Source: Dillenia suffruticosa
Lineage: Eukaryota; Streptophyta; Magnoliopsida; Dilleniales; Dilleniaceae
Reading direction: 5' to 3'
Length of the DNA: 64,000 bases
Assembly (NCBI GenBank): GCA_033439265.1
Contig: JAVTVX010000035.1
Location: 14,038,001-14,102,000 of the forward strand
Shown: piece by piece, positions 20,100-31,979 of the stretch
How the letters are laid out: every line of letters begins with the position of its first letter
Numbering within the stretch: position 1 is the stretch's first letter
The notes under the pieces: generated by a model
What the model saw: the letters and a program-made list of their open reading frames with translations, nothing else
Told to the model about the DNA's origin: nothing
The model's database searches: none
Program-made: the position numbers and the translations under genes

Positions 20100-21263
20100 A
20101 CCCCCTGCTCCAAAATCAGGGCACTGGCTCTTGATGTGCCCCTGTCTCCCACACTGGAAGCAAGTCACTATCACCCAGCAAGCTCCGAAGAGGTGATGTC
20201 TGCCGCATCGATGACAAAAAGGGTGTCATCGGGCTGTAGTCTGAGTGGAGGCACTCGGGGCGGGTGCTCTAAACCCCTGGGACTGCGATCCCTGCCTCTG
20301 GGAAGGGTCCCCGCGAAACCCTGAGGTTCTCCCTTTCTTCGAACTCTGGCCTCCAGAAAACTCGGGCCTCTTCCTCCCTACTCCCTCCTCTTTCTCTGTC
20401 GCCCCTCAGCATGGACAATCTCCTCAGCCCAGAGTGTTGAGTCTACTATCTTTGGCAATGAGAAGTTAGGGGTCACCGTCATATACCTCTGGACGTTCAA
20501 GTTGAGGCCATCCTCAAACTTGAACCTCAACTGGCTGGGTGTGGCTAGGTCCAGAACAAAAGCGGCCAGTCTCCTTAACTCGGCCTCATACTCGGTTACA
20601 GTCCAAGTCCCCTGCCGCAGGTGGTGAAACTCCATCCTTTTCCTGTTCTGCTGGAATGCTGAAAAATATCTGCGGTTGAAATCTCGCAGAAAGTCCTCCC
20701 AACTCCTGGGCTTAGCTGCATCATCACAAACTGCCTCCCACCACGAGAGGGCATCTCCATCCAATAATCTCTTGGCCACTCGGAGTCTGAACTCCTCACT
20801 CAAGCCAAGGTCTGTCAACACTCGGCGGGTGCGGTTGATCCAGTGCTTCACAATAGTGTAATCACCCACCCTAGAGAACTTGGTACAGCCTAGCTGTCTT
20901 GCCTCCTTCATGAGCTGGGTGAGCTAGTGAATCCGTCTCAACGTCGAAGAAGTACTGTCGCTGGGTCTAGAAATTACAGATGGACCAACAACCGGTGGAG
21001 GCTCTGGTGTGACTAGTCATGGCACGGCCGTAGGGGTTGGCTCAGCCATCGGTGGTGGTGGTGGTGGGGGCATCTGAATGTCGTGGGCAGCGTACCACTC
21101 GAACACCTGTCGGTAGGCGTCCAACGGTGGTGGTGGTGGTAGATCTACGGCCGTGGTGGTTGGTGGTGTAGGCACTGAAGGAGAATCGTGTGAGGAAGAC
21201 ACATCCTCCGATACACTAGGGGGCTCAGTAGGTAAGAAGTGGGTACCTCACCTAGTTGTCATA
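20100..21263 (-). pseudogene. gypsy1 gag with two zinc knuckles, broken
   Basis: A Pro-rich N-terminus is followed by the conserved gag core (MKEARQLGC, ALSWWEAV, FLRDFNRRYF, LRFKFEDGLN). Near 20120-20215 come two CCHC-like knuckles, CHRCGRHHLFGAC and CFQCGRQGHIKSQC. Gag packs the RNA. The region from about 20911 to 20378 is open, but there is an early stop just after the likely start (about 21263), two stops between 21016 and 20912, and a frame change before the knuckles. Confidence 0.8.
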
Positions 21264-21561
21264 TTTTTCCGAGGAAAAAGGCACTAATCGGGCAGATATA
21301 TAAGAATTAGGGTTAGTTATGGAATAACTAACCCCCTAAAAGAAATCAACTTGGCATCGGAACCAATGGATAAGGTATGTTAGGTTAGATATGATCCGTA
21401 TCCAACCCTCTAAAAATGGATGGACTTATCTGCCTATGACCATGTACTAGGGAATGACTGTACCGAAACTTTCACATGCATTGAGGACTTTCAAAATCAG
21501 ATTTACCTGGGGATATTTAATTTTTTTTTTTAAATCAGTTTCTCAACTCAGCTCTAACCAA

Positions 21562-21577
21562 GAGCTCTGATACCAAC
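21562..21577 (-). other. gypsy1 primer-binding site
   Basis: On the minus strand TTGGTATCAGAGCTCT lies a few bases inside the 5' LTR. It is complementary to plant initiator Met-tRNA. Confidence 0.85.
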
Positions 21578-21584
21578 CAAGGTC

Positions 21585-24337
21585 TATCACGCCCCGACCT
21601 ACTCCCGAGCCAGGCACGCAACCAGCCCGCCGCGGCACCCAGATGCACGGGCACCACGTCCCGCACATCAAAGCACCGTAAGGCTATCAACATTCACATA
21701 ATCCAAATTTCCAAATCACAGAGATCCCCAAGTGATAAAAATAATAATGTATGCCTCAATGTAAATTAAAATGAGTGAGAGTTAACCTTATACAGATCAG
21801 AAGAATTATAAATATAGTCATCCCAATTTAAACAAATACAATGGTCATCCTAACTTCCTCAAGATGAAACAATAACCTCAATATATAGCGGAAGAGCGGG
21901 TAGTTATACCCCGGCCCAGTAGTCTCCAAAGAATATCCAATACAACAATGCGCACAAATCTCTCAGTCCGAGTCTACCCCTGTAGGAGGGAAATGTGAGG
22001 GGTGAGTACCGTAGAGAAGGGGTTGGTACTCAGCAAGTCGGGGGGATGACATGCTACAATTAATTTTTTGGGTGAATTAGGAGTGCCAAAATTATGTCAC
22101 AATAAATCTATAGTATGCAAAAAAAATATTATGACATCTCAATAAATCATTTACAACATACGTATCAAATCAAATATGCATCCAGTATGTATGTCCGTTA
22201 TATCATGTATAGCCGGCCGAAAACATCTCGGCAAGGGCCAACCATGGCCAAGGACGGGCAACGTTGGGGTTTTCACAGTGCAAGTAATAAAATAAAACTC
22301 TCTACCCTAACGTTGGCCACAGACTACTCCAATTAGCCTGTATATATATATCGTACACGTATCAAGAATCAAGCATGTATGGAAACCCGCCGGTGCTAGA
22401 CCTACCAAGGTCCTCCCCGGAGTGGTTCAACCGACGACTGTCCATACAATATGTATGACAATCTGGCGGATACCCCCTACAGAGGCGTATCCAGGCACAA
22501 CATGTGTCTCTACCAAACGTCCTTCGTAGCTACGGAATGCCATAGGAAGCATATCATCATCATCATAGTATCCACAGGGGAATTCAGCCCAAATCACATA
22601 TCTCAAGCCAAATCATCAAACCCTATCATGTCAAAAGCATGTGGCAATATGCAATGGAAGCATAAAATCATGTGGATATATGAAAGTGTGGCACAATCAT
22701 CAAGTATCAAAATCATGGATGCATATTGATATAAACAAGTTGGGACACTCCATATATCACAAAACATTTTCATAAATCTAGGAGAATAGGTCAATCATAT
22801 CATTTTAAATCATGCTTTTGAAAGGTTTCTAAAACACGGTATCAATTAAAAGTAGATGTCAAGTCTCACTCACTGTTAGGGGAGGATAACGCACTCTCCA
22901 ATATTTCCACAAAACGTAAATCAACTGTTCCCTCCGTTCAACTCAAATAACTCTTAGGAAGATAAACAGTCTGCAGATTTTTAACCTGCACAGTCATGGA
23001 AAACAGACTATAACTTTGGCTATACCAATTCAAATAAGATGATTCTTATCTCATTTTAAAACTAAGGGACAGCACTATAACTTTCATTTTGTACACTTCC
23101 TCAGATTCAAATCACAGAATTCCCGGTAAGCCTCATTTTTTTACAGCCATATTTAAGTTTCAGATTCTGTCCAGCTTTTGTACAGAAGCTATAACTTTCA
23201 TCCTACTCACCAACGTCTAATGAAATTTTAACATGTTATAGCTAAGATATAGATCTACAACTTTCGTGTTTTGAGTTTTACCTAAATATGTCTGGAAGGG
23301 GTTGAACAAAATTCATGAACAGGACAGATACGTTTTAGTGAAACATACGGTTTCTGTCAACACAGTTTTAAGGAAAATTGTATAACTTTCAATTTCCTCA
23401 TGAGAAATGGCTGAAATGTTTATATGTTATAGATAAGGCATATATCTATAACTTTCATGCTTTGTGTTTCTTCAAACTAAGACAGGAGAGGGGTCGTTTT
23501 TACTCACTACTGTCAAGATTCGAAACAGGACGCTTCTATGTCGAGTTTCAGGAAAAGTGCCATAACGTTTGGCACAGGCATCAGAATTTGGTGATTCTTA
23601 CCTCGTTGGAAAGATAAGACTTAGATCTACAATTCCAATAACTATCACATTTTCAAATTCTGGCTCTAAGATACCTTAAAAGAGAGATGAATCACGGACA
23701 GAAATAAAATTTAAAGTGAAACAGGATAAAATTTCTTACCTCACTTTCTTTGTCTTCCTCTCTTGCTTCTCTCTTTGTTCTCACGAATTTGGGAAGAATG
23801 AACAAGCATTCTAAGGCCTTCTTCTTTTATTATTTTGTTAATGACTCACCACCCTAGGATCAAATCTCCAATTAATCTAAACCATAGGAACATTTTAACT
23901 ATTACATGTGTTTTGATTGGTTTTTTTTTTTTTGTGTGCATGTGTTCTCATTGGTCCACCTTGCCTTTTTCATCTCCATTTGGCCAACACTTGTCCTCCT
24001 CACTATAACACTTGTTCAATACAAGAATACATTTGTCACATTTCATTTAAGTTTTGTTAATTGCTAACAAGTACTTTGACTTATAAAAATTCTAATTTGA
24101 CCCCCAAAATTTTCATAATTACATACTAGGCCCAAAATCTTATATTAGACCTAATTAAATTTATTTAATATGAAATTAAGGTTTTGAATCTCTTTGAGTC
24201 AAAATTGATCCGATTTGTATTTTACTGTCAAATATCATTTTTATTTTGTGAAAATTCATGAACCTGTAGTAGTAAAAACATCATATATATATATGAAATG
24301 TAATTCACTATAGAATACACCGAGGGTCGGTGTTACA
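21585..24337 (-). repeat. gypsy1 5' LTR
   Basis: Runs from TATCACGCC (one transition from TGTCACGCC) to GGTGTTACA. It aligns with the left LTR along its whole length with mostly transition differences. A TATA-like CTATATAT is at 21881-21888 on the minus strand, about 300 bp before the LTR end, the expected place for the start of transcription. The hairpin ACACCGA-GGG-TCGGTGT is at the outer edge. Confidence 0.85.
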
Positions 24338-24365
24338 GACATGCTATATATTAAGAAGCATCACA

Positions 24366-25803
24366 TATAATGCACATATGATTCCTTTTGTCACACAGAA
24401 GGATCTCTTACAATAGGTTTGATGAAGGGATCATCCATCATGCTGTATAAAAAAATATTTAAATATTACTACACACTTCTTGGTTATATCTCTTATAAAA
24501 TGATATATGGTATCAATATATTTGGTCTTTCTGTGATATTTAGGATTTCAGTTGTAAGCAATACCGGCTTGATTCTCATTACAAATTATTGCTGGCTGCC
24601 CACTTTCTACCACAACCCCTGAGTTATCCAGAAATCTCCGAAACCAAAACGTTCCATTGAACCGCTATTGAGTTTACCACAAACTCAGTCGCTATCATAG
24701 ATAAAGATATACAGATTTGTTTCTTGTTTCTCCAAGACATGGTACCATTTATTGAGCAAGACAGTAAAAACTGATGTCGATTTGTGTCTATGCAGATTGC
24801 CACCCCAATCAGCGTCTAAATATCCAACCAAATGCAAATCACCTTCTCCGTAACACAAGGAGAGATTTGTAGTTCCCTTGCAATATCTCAGAATCGTTTT
24901 CACTGCTTTTCAGTGATCTCTTTAAGCATTCGTTTGATACCCACTTACCTTATCGACTGTAAAATAAATATCTGGTTATGTATACCTCATCGCATACACT
25001 AGAATGCACATTGCACTAGTATAAGGGATTCACTCATCTCCCTTATTTCTTCCTGGATTTTTTTAGGGCATATGCCAAGACTCAGGTTTTCACTTCTAGC
25101 GATCAGAGTATCTATTGGGTTATCATCATTAATCTCAAAATGTTCAAGAATATACCTGATATAGGACTCTTATTAAAGAGTCAACATTCTTCTCAAGCGA
25201 TCCATCTGGATCAAAATTCTGAGAATAAACTAAGATTCATCCATGTCTTTTATATCAAAAACCGATAATAACCATATTTTAATAATTATCAGATACTCTC
25301 TATTATTCTCAACTAATAGGATATCACACACATATGAGAACATAACCACAAAGAGTTACTAGAACATTTTAGACAGACGCAACGATCCTCCTTGATCATT
25401 AAGAAACCATAAAATATCACATCCTTATGAAATCTTAGTGTCACCATCTTGATGACTGTTTTAGGTCATGTATCAATATCCAAGTCGACAGACTTTACTC
25501 TCATGACCTACTAGAACGAATCTAAAGGGTTGCCCCATGTAGTTCTACTCATCCATACTTCTATTATGGAAAGCGGTCTTTACGTCCATCTAGAATAACT
25601 CTAGATCTATATTCATAATAATTGCTAAATGGTAAACGGATCGAGATAAATTGAACTACGGCTCCTTGGTAGTCCAACCTCTTAAACTGATTGTAACCCT
25701 TCGTTACTAGACAGGCTATATACCTCTCAACCGATCTGTCAACCTTTTTCTTGATTTTGAAAACCTTCTTGTTTCCAATGGTACTCTGCCTTTAGGCAAA
25801 TCA
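24366..25803 (-). pseudogene. copia1 reverse transcriptase C-part and RNase H, degraded
   Basis: On the minus strand, LVDLPKGRVPLE and KVFKIKKKVDRSVERY mark the RT start next to the beta insertion. Further on come ILRYCKGTTNLSLCYG, YLDADWGGNLHRHKST and, near 24600, VVVESGQPAIICNENQAG, which are copia RNase H motifs. Many stops and frameshifts occur. The coding end lies a few tens of bases from the LTR edge at 24365. Confidence 0.75.
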
Positions 25804-25808
25804 ACTAG

Positions 25809-26395
25809 TGTCACGCCCCGAACCGGGGTTATGAACAACCACCCATTGCTCTGGATGCTGGATATATTTTTACAGAAAATCGGGCAGAACCTCCCCATAT
25901 TTCAGAGGTCTCCCAAGTATAATTTGACCTGTATATCACATTCATCCTGTAAAAAAAACAAATGGCCATCCCGACCTCTCCAAAATTAACAAATACTACA
26001 ACCAACATCTAGAACAACGCAAGACTATAAAAATGTCCAACAGATCTAGTCACAGACCTCTACTGTCATGCCAAACCAAAGTATGAGCAGCCACCATACC
26101 GAGCGGATCTAAATTTTTACATAATATATAATAATTTTTCCAAATGACATTTAAATACGTACAATCGCCTCAATGCAAATAAACTATGAGAGTTTCATAA
26201 ATAAATATACATAAATTACACAGTCATCCCAAAAATAAATAAATAAGTACATCTATCGAAATAAAATCTCCAATAATCGTAGCGGAAGATATGGTAACAT
26301 CCATACCCAAGTTCGGTACTATCAATTCCATGTCGCAACACAGTAATTTTTTCAGTTCAAGACTAATCCTGTGGGGAGAAAGTAAGGAATGATTA
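25809..26395 (-). repeat. Beta 3' LTR, first part (continues at 39284)
   Basis: It matches the start of the right LTR (45166 onward), for example 'CTGTATATCACATTCATCCTG' in two overlapping parts and 'AATCCTGTGGGGAGAAAGT'. It breaks off at the GATTA duplication where gamma entered. Confidence 0.8.
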
Positions 26396-27645
26396 TGTCA
26401 CGCTCCGATTCTCGGATCGACCACGCGACAACCGCCGCGTCTTCTCGATACACGGACAAAACCTCCCCATATACCGGGACTCTGCAAGACTATCAAATTT
26501 ACAATAAATCATCAAAAGCATAAGACTCTTCAAAACATGAAATCATATAACAATACACATGCAAGAAGCCCATCCAGCTCATCCCTGAACATTCAAACAC
26601 ACACATTGGCACACATCGGGGAGTGGGATCCTGTACAAGCACGCATGCGATGTGGCCATCCTAGCCATTCAGAATTCTCACCTCAATAAAGCGTGTGACA
26701 AACAAGAAGTCCCAAAACATAGCCGTCGGACTTTACCAACACTTACCTGAGGAAGACAAGCCAATATCGGTAGAGTCCTAACGGTATGTGTTGTACAGAA
26801 CTTCACAAAATTAGAGAAAACCATCGAAATTAAGATTTACAGTCCAAATGTCCCAGTACAGAAATAAACGGTTTTACAAAAATAATCGAGTAATTAAGAT
26901 AATAAAGAACAAATCAAAAATCAGCGGATTTTATCAATACTTGCCAACAACTTGGCCAGTATCAATGAAATCCGAATGGCAGGGGATGTACAGTCTTCCC
27001 TTTCCATGGTTTGAGATCTATAAATCTCCAAAAGTAACCCTGCATGTGCCAAATACCTATACAATCTGCAAAAATACTGTACAAGCTCCGTCGAGAAGTC
27101 TCCCAACTAAGTCTCCTCTGAAAAAGGGGAAGAGAGGGGTGAGTATAGGGGTATACTCAGTGAGTAGAGTGCAATGGTGTGATTGTGTTCAAAGGGGTAA
27201 ATATGGGGCAGTCAAAGCATATCTCATAAATAACAGTTCATATACATAAAACATTTCAATAAATCACAATTTATAAAATATACATCCATGTCAATTATCA
27301 TTTCAGAAAATCTTGGGGTTCCACCGAAAAACACTTCCGTCTTAGAGTGGCCAAATCCAGACAAAATCCCGCCAAGAGTTTTTCTATCCAATGTCCCAAA
27401 ACAAACCCCCTACCTTGGCGTTGGCTCGTACCTCGCCGGAGTGCACCAGATATAGTACGACTTCGGCAGAGGGAGGGATGTCTAACTCCCCTGCACATCC
27501 AAACCCCAAACCACACCACCCCGTCGGGTCGCTCCGTGGTGGGAATATGACTATAGTCATCTGCGGCACCCTTCATTTCAAAATCAATCCAGTTCACAAG
27601 CAATGTGCCATAATTTTCCATCAAATAATCAACAATCTCATGCCA
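26396..27645 (-). repeat. Gamma LTR 1 (truncated)
   Basis: It aligns with LTR 2 for about 1250 bp, then jumps directly into protease-region sequence at about 27646. The deletion removed about half of this LTR together with integrase, RNase H and RT of the left unit. Confidence 0.8.
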
Positions 27646-27798
27646 CACCACCCCTGCCTTATGGAATTGCACTTCTTTAGTGAAGCAATTTACTGAAGCT
27701 CGGTGAAGATTTAGCCAATCCATGCCTAGGATGGCATCAATGTCCTTCATATCCAATGGAATCAAATCCGCTTCAAGGATTGTTTTACCAACTTTCAC
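27298..27798 (-). pseudogene. Chimeric ORF across the protease/LTR junction of gamma unit 1
   Basis: A 166-residue open frame starts in protease-linker sequence (EADLIPLDMKDIDAILGMDW, CFTKEVQFHKAG). At the deletion junction it runs on into LTR-encoded residues (DYLMENYGTLLVNWIDFEMK). The second half also occurs as LTR-internal frames in the other LTRs, so it is not a real domain. It is a by-product of the deletion. Confidence 0.7.
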
Positions 27799-28081
27799 AT
27801 CACAAGACTTATGTACAAAATTTCAAATTATATGCTCTCCTAAGGGAGTAATGACGAACAGTTCTTCATCAAGAGGAACTAAATCCCTAATAGAATGTCT
27901 TGTAAATCCTGAGCTTACAAATGAATTATTTGATCTGGTATCAATAAGTATATGTGCATCCACTCCAAAAATTTTCATCATACCTATAAATGTAAACCAT
28001 AAACATAATCATATCATCATACCCTTTCATTCATAATCACAAATCATCAAATCATAGTTATAATCCACAGATATCACATTT

Positions 28082-29173
28082 TCAAATTTCAAACATAAAT
28101 TTAAATGAAAATTTACCTGTGACTATGTCGGGATTAATCTGAGTTTCTTCATTCGTCATGGCAAAAACCCTAGCTTGAGCTCTTGCCTGAGGTCGTTGAG
28201 AGGTGGTAGCTACTGTATTACTTCCTGTGCCCGTCGTACGGATGGTACTAGTGGAAGGTGTCATCGAACCTGCTGGACCAGTTTTGGAGCCGCTAGAGGG
28301 ACCTCTAACTTGCCAACTCCTTTGCCCTTCTTCTATCAACTCAGGGCAAGAATAACGGAGGTGCCCCTCATTCCCGCAGTGATAACACCTCTTAGGTCCT
28401 CTGCACGAACCCATGTGATACCCTTTACAAGTAGGGCAAGTCTGCATTCCACCTCCTCTAGGTCTTGCTCCCGATCCAACATTTTCAACACCAAAAGCAT
28501 TCGATCTATGAATTTGTTGGTTTTGAGGAAATCCAACCGATCCCGAAATAAATCCACCCCTTTGATAGTCTACAGTTTTGTTCTTCTTAGAGCTTTGGCC
28601 CGATACAAATCCGCCGGACTTCTTCTTCCCATGGTGGTCCTTAACATTTCCCCTTTCAAGCACCATCTGTTCGGCCCTCAAGGCCAATTGCAACATGTTC
28701 TGGTATGTGTGCTCATCCGTGATCGACATCTTCTCTCGAATATTCAGGTTCAAGCCATCCTCAAACTTGAAGCGTCTGCACTCTTTGGAGGTGATTAGCT
28801 CTGGTACAAATGAGGATAGGCTTCTAAATTTTGCCTCAAATTCCTTCACAGATAGATTTCCTTGGCAAAGCCGAAGGAATTCTTTTCTCTTCAAGTCCCG
28901 ATCGAATCGGGTGTAGAACCTCTGGTCGAATTCCTTAAGGAAATCGTGCCAAGTGAGAGGTGCAGATGCCCCTTCCTCTATTCCATCCCACCATATGCTA
29001 GCATCTTTGTCCAACAATCTTACAGCTACCAAGAGTTTCAAACTATCCTCTATTCCCATATCCGTTACAGCTTTTCTGACCCTCTTGATCCATTTCTTTG
29101 CTTCCGTAGGATCACCAGATACCGAGAAAGTTTCACAACCAAGCTGCCTTGCTTCTTTAATCAGCTTGGACAA
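28082..29173 (-). CDS. Gamma unit 1 gag, 363-residue open frame
   Basis: The frame opens at LIKEARQLGC and covers the gag core (KKWIKRVRKAVTDMG, TWHDFLKEFDQRFYT, RFKFEDGLNLNIREKM). A Gly/Arg-rich linker and two zinc motifs follow, CPTCKGYHMGSC and an intact CYHCGNEGHLRYSC. The upstream Pro-rich N-terminus, about 340 bp of the other copy, is deleted here. Gag would bind and package RNA. The frame is unbroken, unlike the other gag genes in this window, so a shortened gag could still be made if transcribed. Start choice is uncertain because the native start is lost. Confidence 0.65.
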   Translation of the reverse strand: MSKLIKEARQLGCETFSVSGDPTEAKKWIKRVRKAVTDMGIEDSLKLLVAVRLLDKDASIWWDGIEEGASAPLTWHDFLKEFDQRFYTRFDRDLKRKEFLRLCQGNLSVKEFEAKFRSLSSFVPELITSKECRRFKFEDGLNLNIREKMSITDEHTYQNMLQLALRAEQMVLERGNVKDHHGKKKSGGFVSGQSSKKNKTVDYQRGGFISGSVGFPQNQQIHRSNAFGVENVGSGARPRGGGMQTCPTCKGYHMGSCRGPKRCYHCGNEGHLRYSCPELIEEGQRSWQVRGPSSGSKTGPAGSMTPSTSTIRTTGTGSNTVATTSQRPQARAQARVFAMTNEETQINPDIVTGKFSFKFMFEI

Positions 29174-29428
29174 ATGAATTGGAGAGCGACTAAGGGTTAA
29201 GCGAAGACTAAGACTTAACCCCCTAAAAAAAATATTCTTAATTCCCTAAAAAAACTATGGAAAGTTCTGTACAATTTTCGAAGACCCTTTAAAAGAGCTT
29301 AACATTTTTTTCAAAAACTAAACATTTCAAAACCTTTAGAAACTTTCGAGACATTTGGATACATTTCAAAACATTCCGAAACCATCATGCCTTTAAAATC
29401 GTGAACCTGGCTCCGATACCAATAACGC

Positions 29429-31915
29429 TGTCACGCCCTGATCCTCGGATCGACTACGCGACAACCGCCGCGTTGTCTCGATACACGGGAAGAACCTCCC
29501 CGTATACCGGGACTCTGCAAGACTATCAAATTTACAATAAATCATCGAAAGTATAAGACTCTTCAAAACGTGAAATCATATAACAATACACATGCAAGGA
29601 GCCCATCCGGCTCATCCCTGAACATTCAAACACACACATTGGTATACATCGGGGAGTGGGATCCTATACAAGCACGCTGCGATGTGGCCATCCTAGCCAT
29701 TCAGAATTCTCACCTCAATAAAGCGTGTGACAAACAAGAAGTCCCAAAATATAGCCGTCAGACTTTACCAACACTTACCTGAGGAAGACAAGCCAATATC
29801 GGTAGAGTCCTAACGGTATAAGTTGTACAGAACTTCACAAAATTAAAGAAAAGTATCGAAATTAAGATTTACAGTCCAAATGTCCCAGTACAGAAATAAA
29901 CGGTTTTACAAAAATAATCGAGTAATTAAGATAATAAAGAACAAATCAAAAATCAGTGGATTTTATCAATACTTGCCAACAACTCAGCCAATATCAATGA
30001 AATCCGCACGGTAGGGGATGTACAGTCTTCCCTTTCCATGGTTTGAGATCTATAACTCTCCAAAAGTAAACCTGCATGTGCCAAATACCTATACAATCCG
30101 CAAAAATATTGCACAAGCTCTGTCGAGTAGTCTCCCAACTAAGTCTCCTCTGAAAAAGGAAAAGCAAAGGGTGAGTATAGGGGTATACTCAGTGAGTAGA
30201 GTGCAATGGTGTGATTGTGTTCATTCCTAAGGGGTAAATGTGAGGCAGTCAAAGCATATCTCATAAATAACAGTTCGTATGCATAAAACATTTCAATAAA
30301 TCACAATTTACAAAATATGCATCCATGTCAATTATCATTTCAGAAAATCTTGGGGTTTATCAAAAAGCACTTCCGTCTTAGGGCGGCCAAACCCAGACAA
30401 AATCTCGTCAAGAGTTTTTCTATCCAATGTCTCAAAACAAACCCCCTATCTTGGCGTTGACTCGTACCTCACCGGGGTGCACTAGATATAGTACGACTTC
30501 GGCAGAGGGAGGGACGTCTAACTCCCCTGCACATCCAAACCCCAAACCAGACCACCCCGTCGGGTCGCTCCGTGGTGGGAATATGACTATAGTCATCTGC
30601 GGCACCCTTCATTTCTAAATCAATCCAGTTTACAAGCAATGTGCCATAATTTTTCATCAAATAATCAACAATCTCATGTCAAATCAATTCATAGAGCAAT
30701 ATCAAGTAACATGTGGTACACAATCATTTTTAAATACAATGGATGCATTTATACTTTATAATTCAGTTTAGACAGCCCATAGTCACAAAACAATTCGCCT
30801 AAATTACGTAAAATCTTTCGAAAATCATTTATAAAGCAATTTTAAAACAGGTTTCTTATTCATGAACACAATGAACCATCCACTCACCTCTAGAGAGGGT
30901 ATTCACTCCCTACACCCTATCCATACTCAAGAAATCTCCTTTCAAACTCCAACGGATTGTCCTGAAGCAACCATAACAATTTTCAAGTCATTTCTCCTCC
31001 AAAATCAAGGGTCCACAAACTTTCCTAATTTTGTTTAATCCTCATTTCTAACATTTTCTTGTTCCTATCCTCATTTTACCAATTTATCGCCATTTACATC
31101 TTTACAAAATTCATATTCACAACTCTTCTAGATTTTTTTAAATTAACATAGTCTTAGTTTCTTTTAATTTTTCCAATTCATGAACATACATTCCAATTCT
31201 ACCATATTGCAATTATTTCACAATCCTAGAGTTATTTTCAAAAATTAGCCCTTACCTGCGCAGAGAAAGGAGTGCAGATTCAGACCTAGGGTTTTCGCAT
31301 TTGCCTACCAAACCTTCGTGCGCTTCGATTTAATTCGAAACCTGCAATGCTTCTGATTTGAAGTAAAATTTAGTATTTGGGTTCAATCACCAAAGGAAAT
31401 TGAAACCCTAGAATATATCAATCGGAAATTCATACCACATGTACAGGGGATGAATTGAAATCTCGGCTAGAGTTCTCGAGAGCTTACCGATGACTGCCGA
31501 GTTAGGGTCTCTTCTGGGGTTGCAACAAGTGTCTCGGTAGAGGGCAACACGCGAACAGGTGAGGGAGAGAAGCAGTGGGCTGTTCGCGCGCGAGGGAGAG
31601 GAGTCGCTGCTGGTACGCGTTGGAGCGCTCGCGAGATGGAGGTGCTCGTGGGCATGAGCCACTGTGCTCGCAGGCAGTAGCAACGCGGGAGGGAAGCCGC
31701 GCGCTACAGCTGTGCAGCGCCCACAGGAGAGAGAGAGAGATCGTTGAGAAAGAGAGAGTGAGAGAGAGAGAGAAAGAGCTCTTGTGATGGAGGGAGGGAG
31801 AGATTTGTGAGAGGGTGAGAGAGGGTGAGAGACAGGGAGAGAATGAGGGGGAGAGAAGTTGAATTGGGAAAGTAACTTTCCTAAAATTTTTTTTTTTGAC
31901 TTTATCGGTTTTATA
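29429..31915 (-). repeat. Gamma LTR 2 (complete, 2487 bp)
   Basis: Runs from TGTCACGCCCTGA to GGTTTTATA. The primer-binding site for unit 1 lies just outside it on the left (29401-29425; minus strand TTGGTATCGGAGCCAGGTTC). A GA-rich tract at 31727-31850 and a hairpin near 31864-31884 sit toward the element-5' edge of the LTR. Confidence 0.85.
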
Positions 31916-31979
31916 ATTCTTAACCCCTTAAAAATAAATTTCGTTCTCGAAATTTCAAAATACAATTTATACATCAAAA

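Larger units (their letters stand above)
13471..24337 (-). mobile_element. gypsy1: Tekay/Del-type chromovirus, nearly complete, TSD GACAT
   Basis: A 10,867-bp element is flanked by GACAT at 13466-13470 and 24338-24342. LTRs of 2788 bp (13471-16258) and 2753 bp (21585-24337) are a few percent different. The internal 5.3 kb encodes gag with two zinc knuckles, protease, reverse transcriptase, RNase H, and integrase with a C-terminal chromodomain-like tail, all on the minus strand. This order and the long LTRs fit the Tekay/Del clade of plant chromoviruses. Scattered stop codons leave it without a working polyprotein. It inserted into the copia1 LTR and is younger than copia1. Confidence 0.9.

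Noticed and set aside
28175-28798. Plus-strand 207-residue ORF opposite gamma gag
   Set aside because: Shadow of the gag frame; same kind of shadow opposite the second gag.
31408-31977. 189-residue ORF in gamma LTR 2
   Set aside because: Ser/Leu-rich translation of a GA-rich LTR tract; changes frame between LTR copies.
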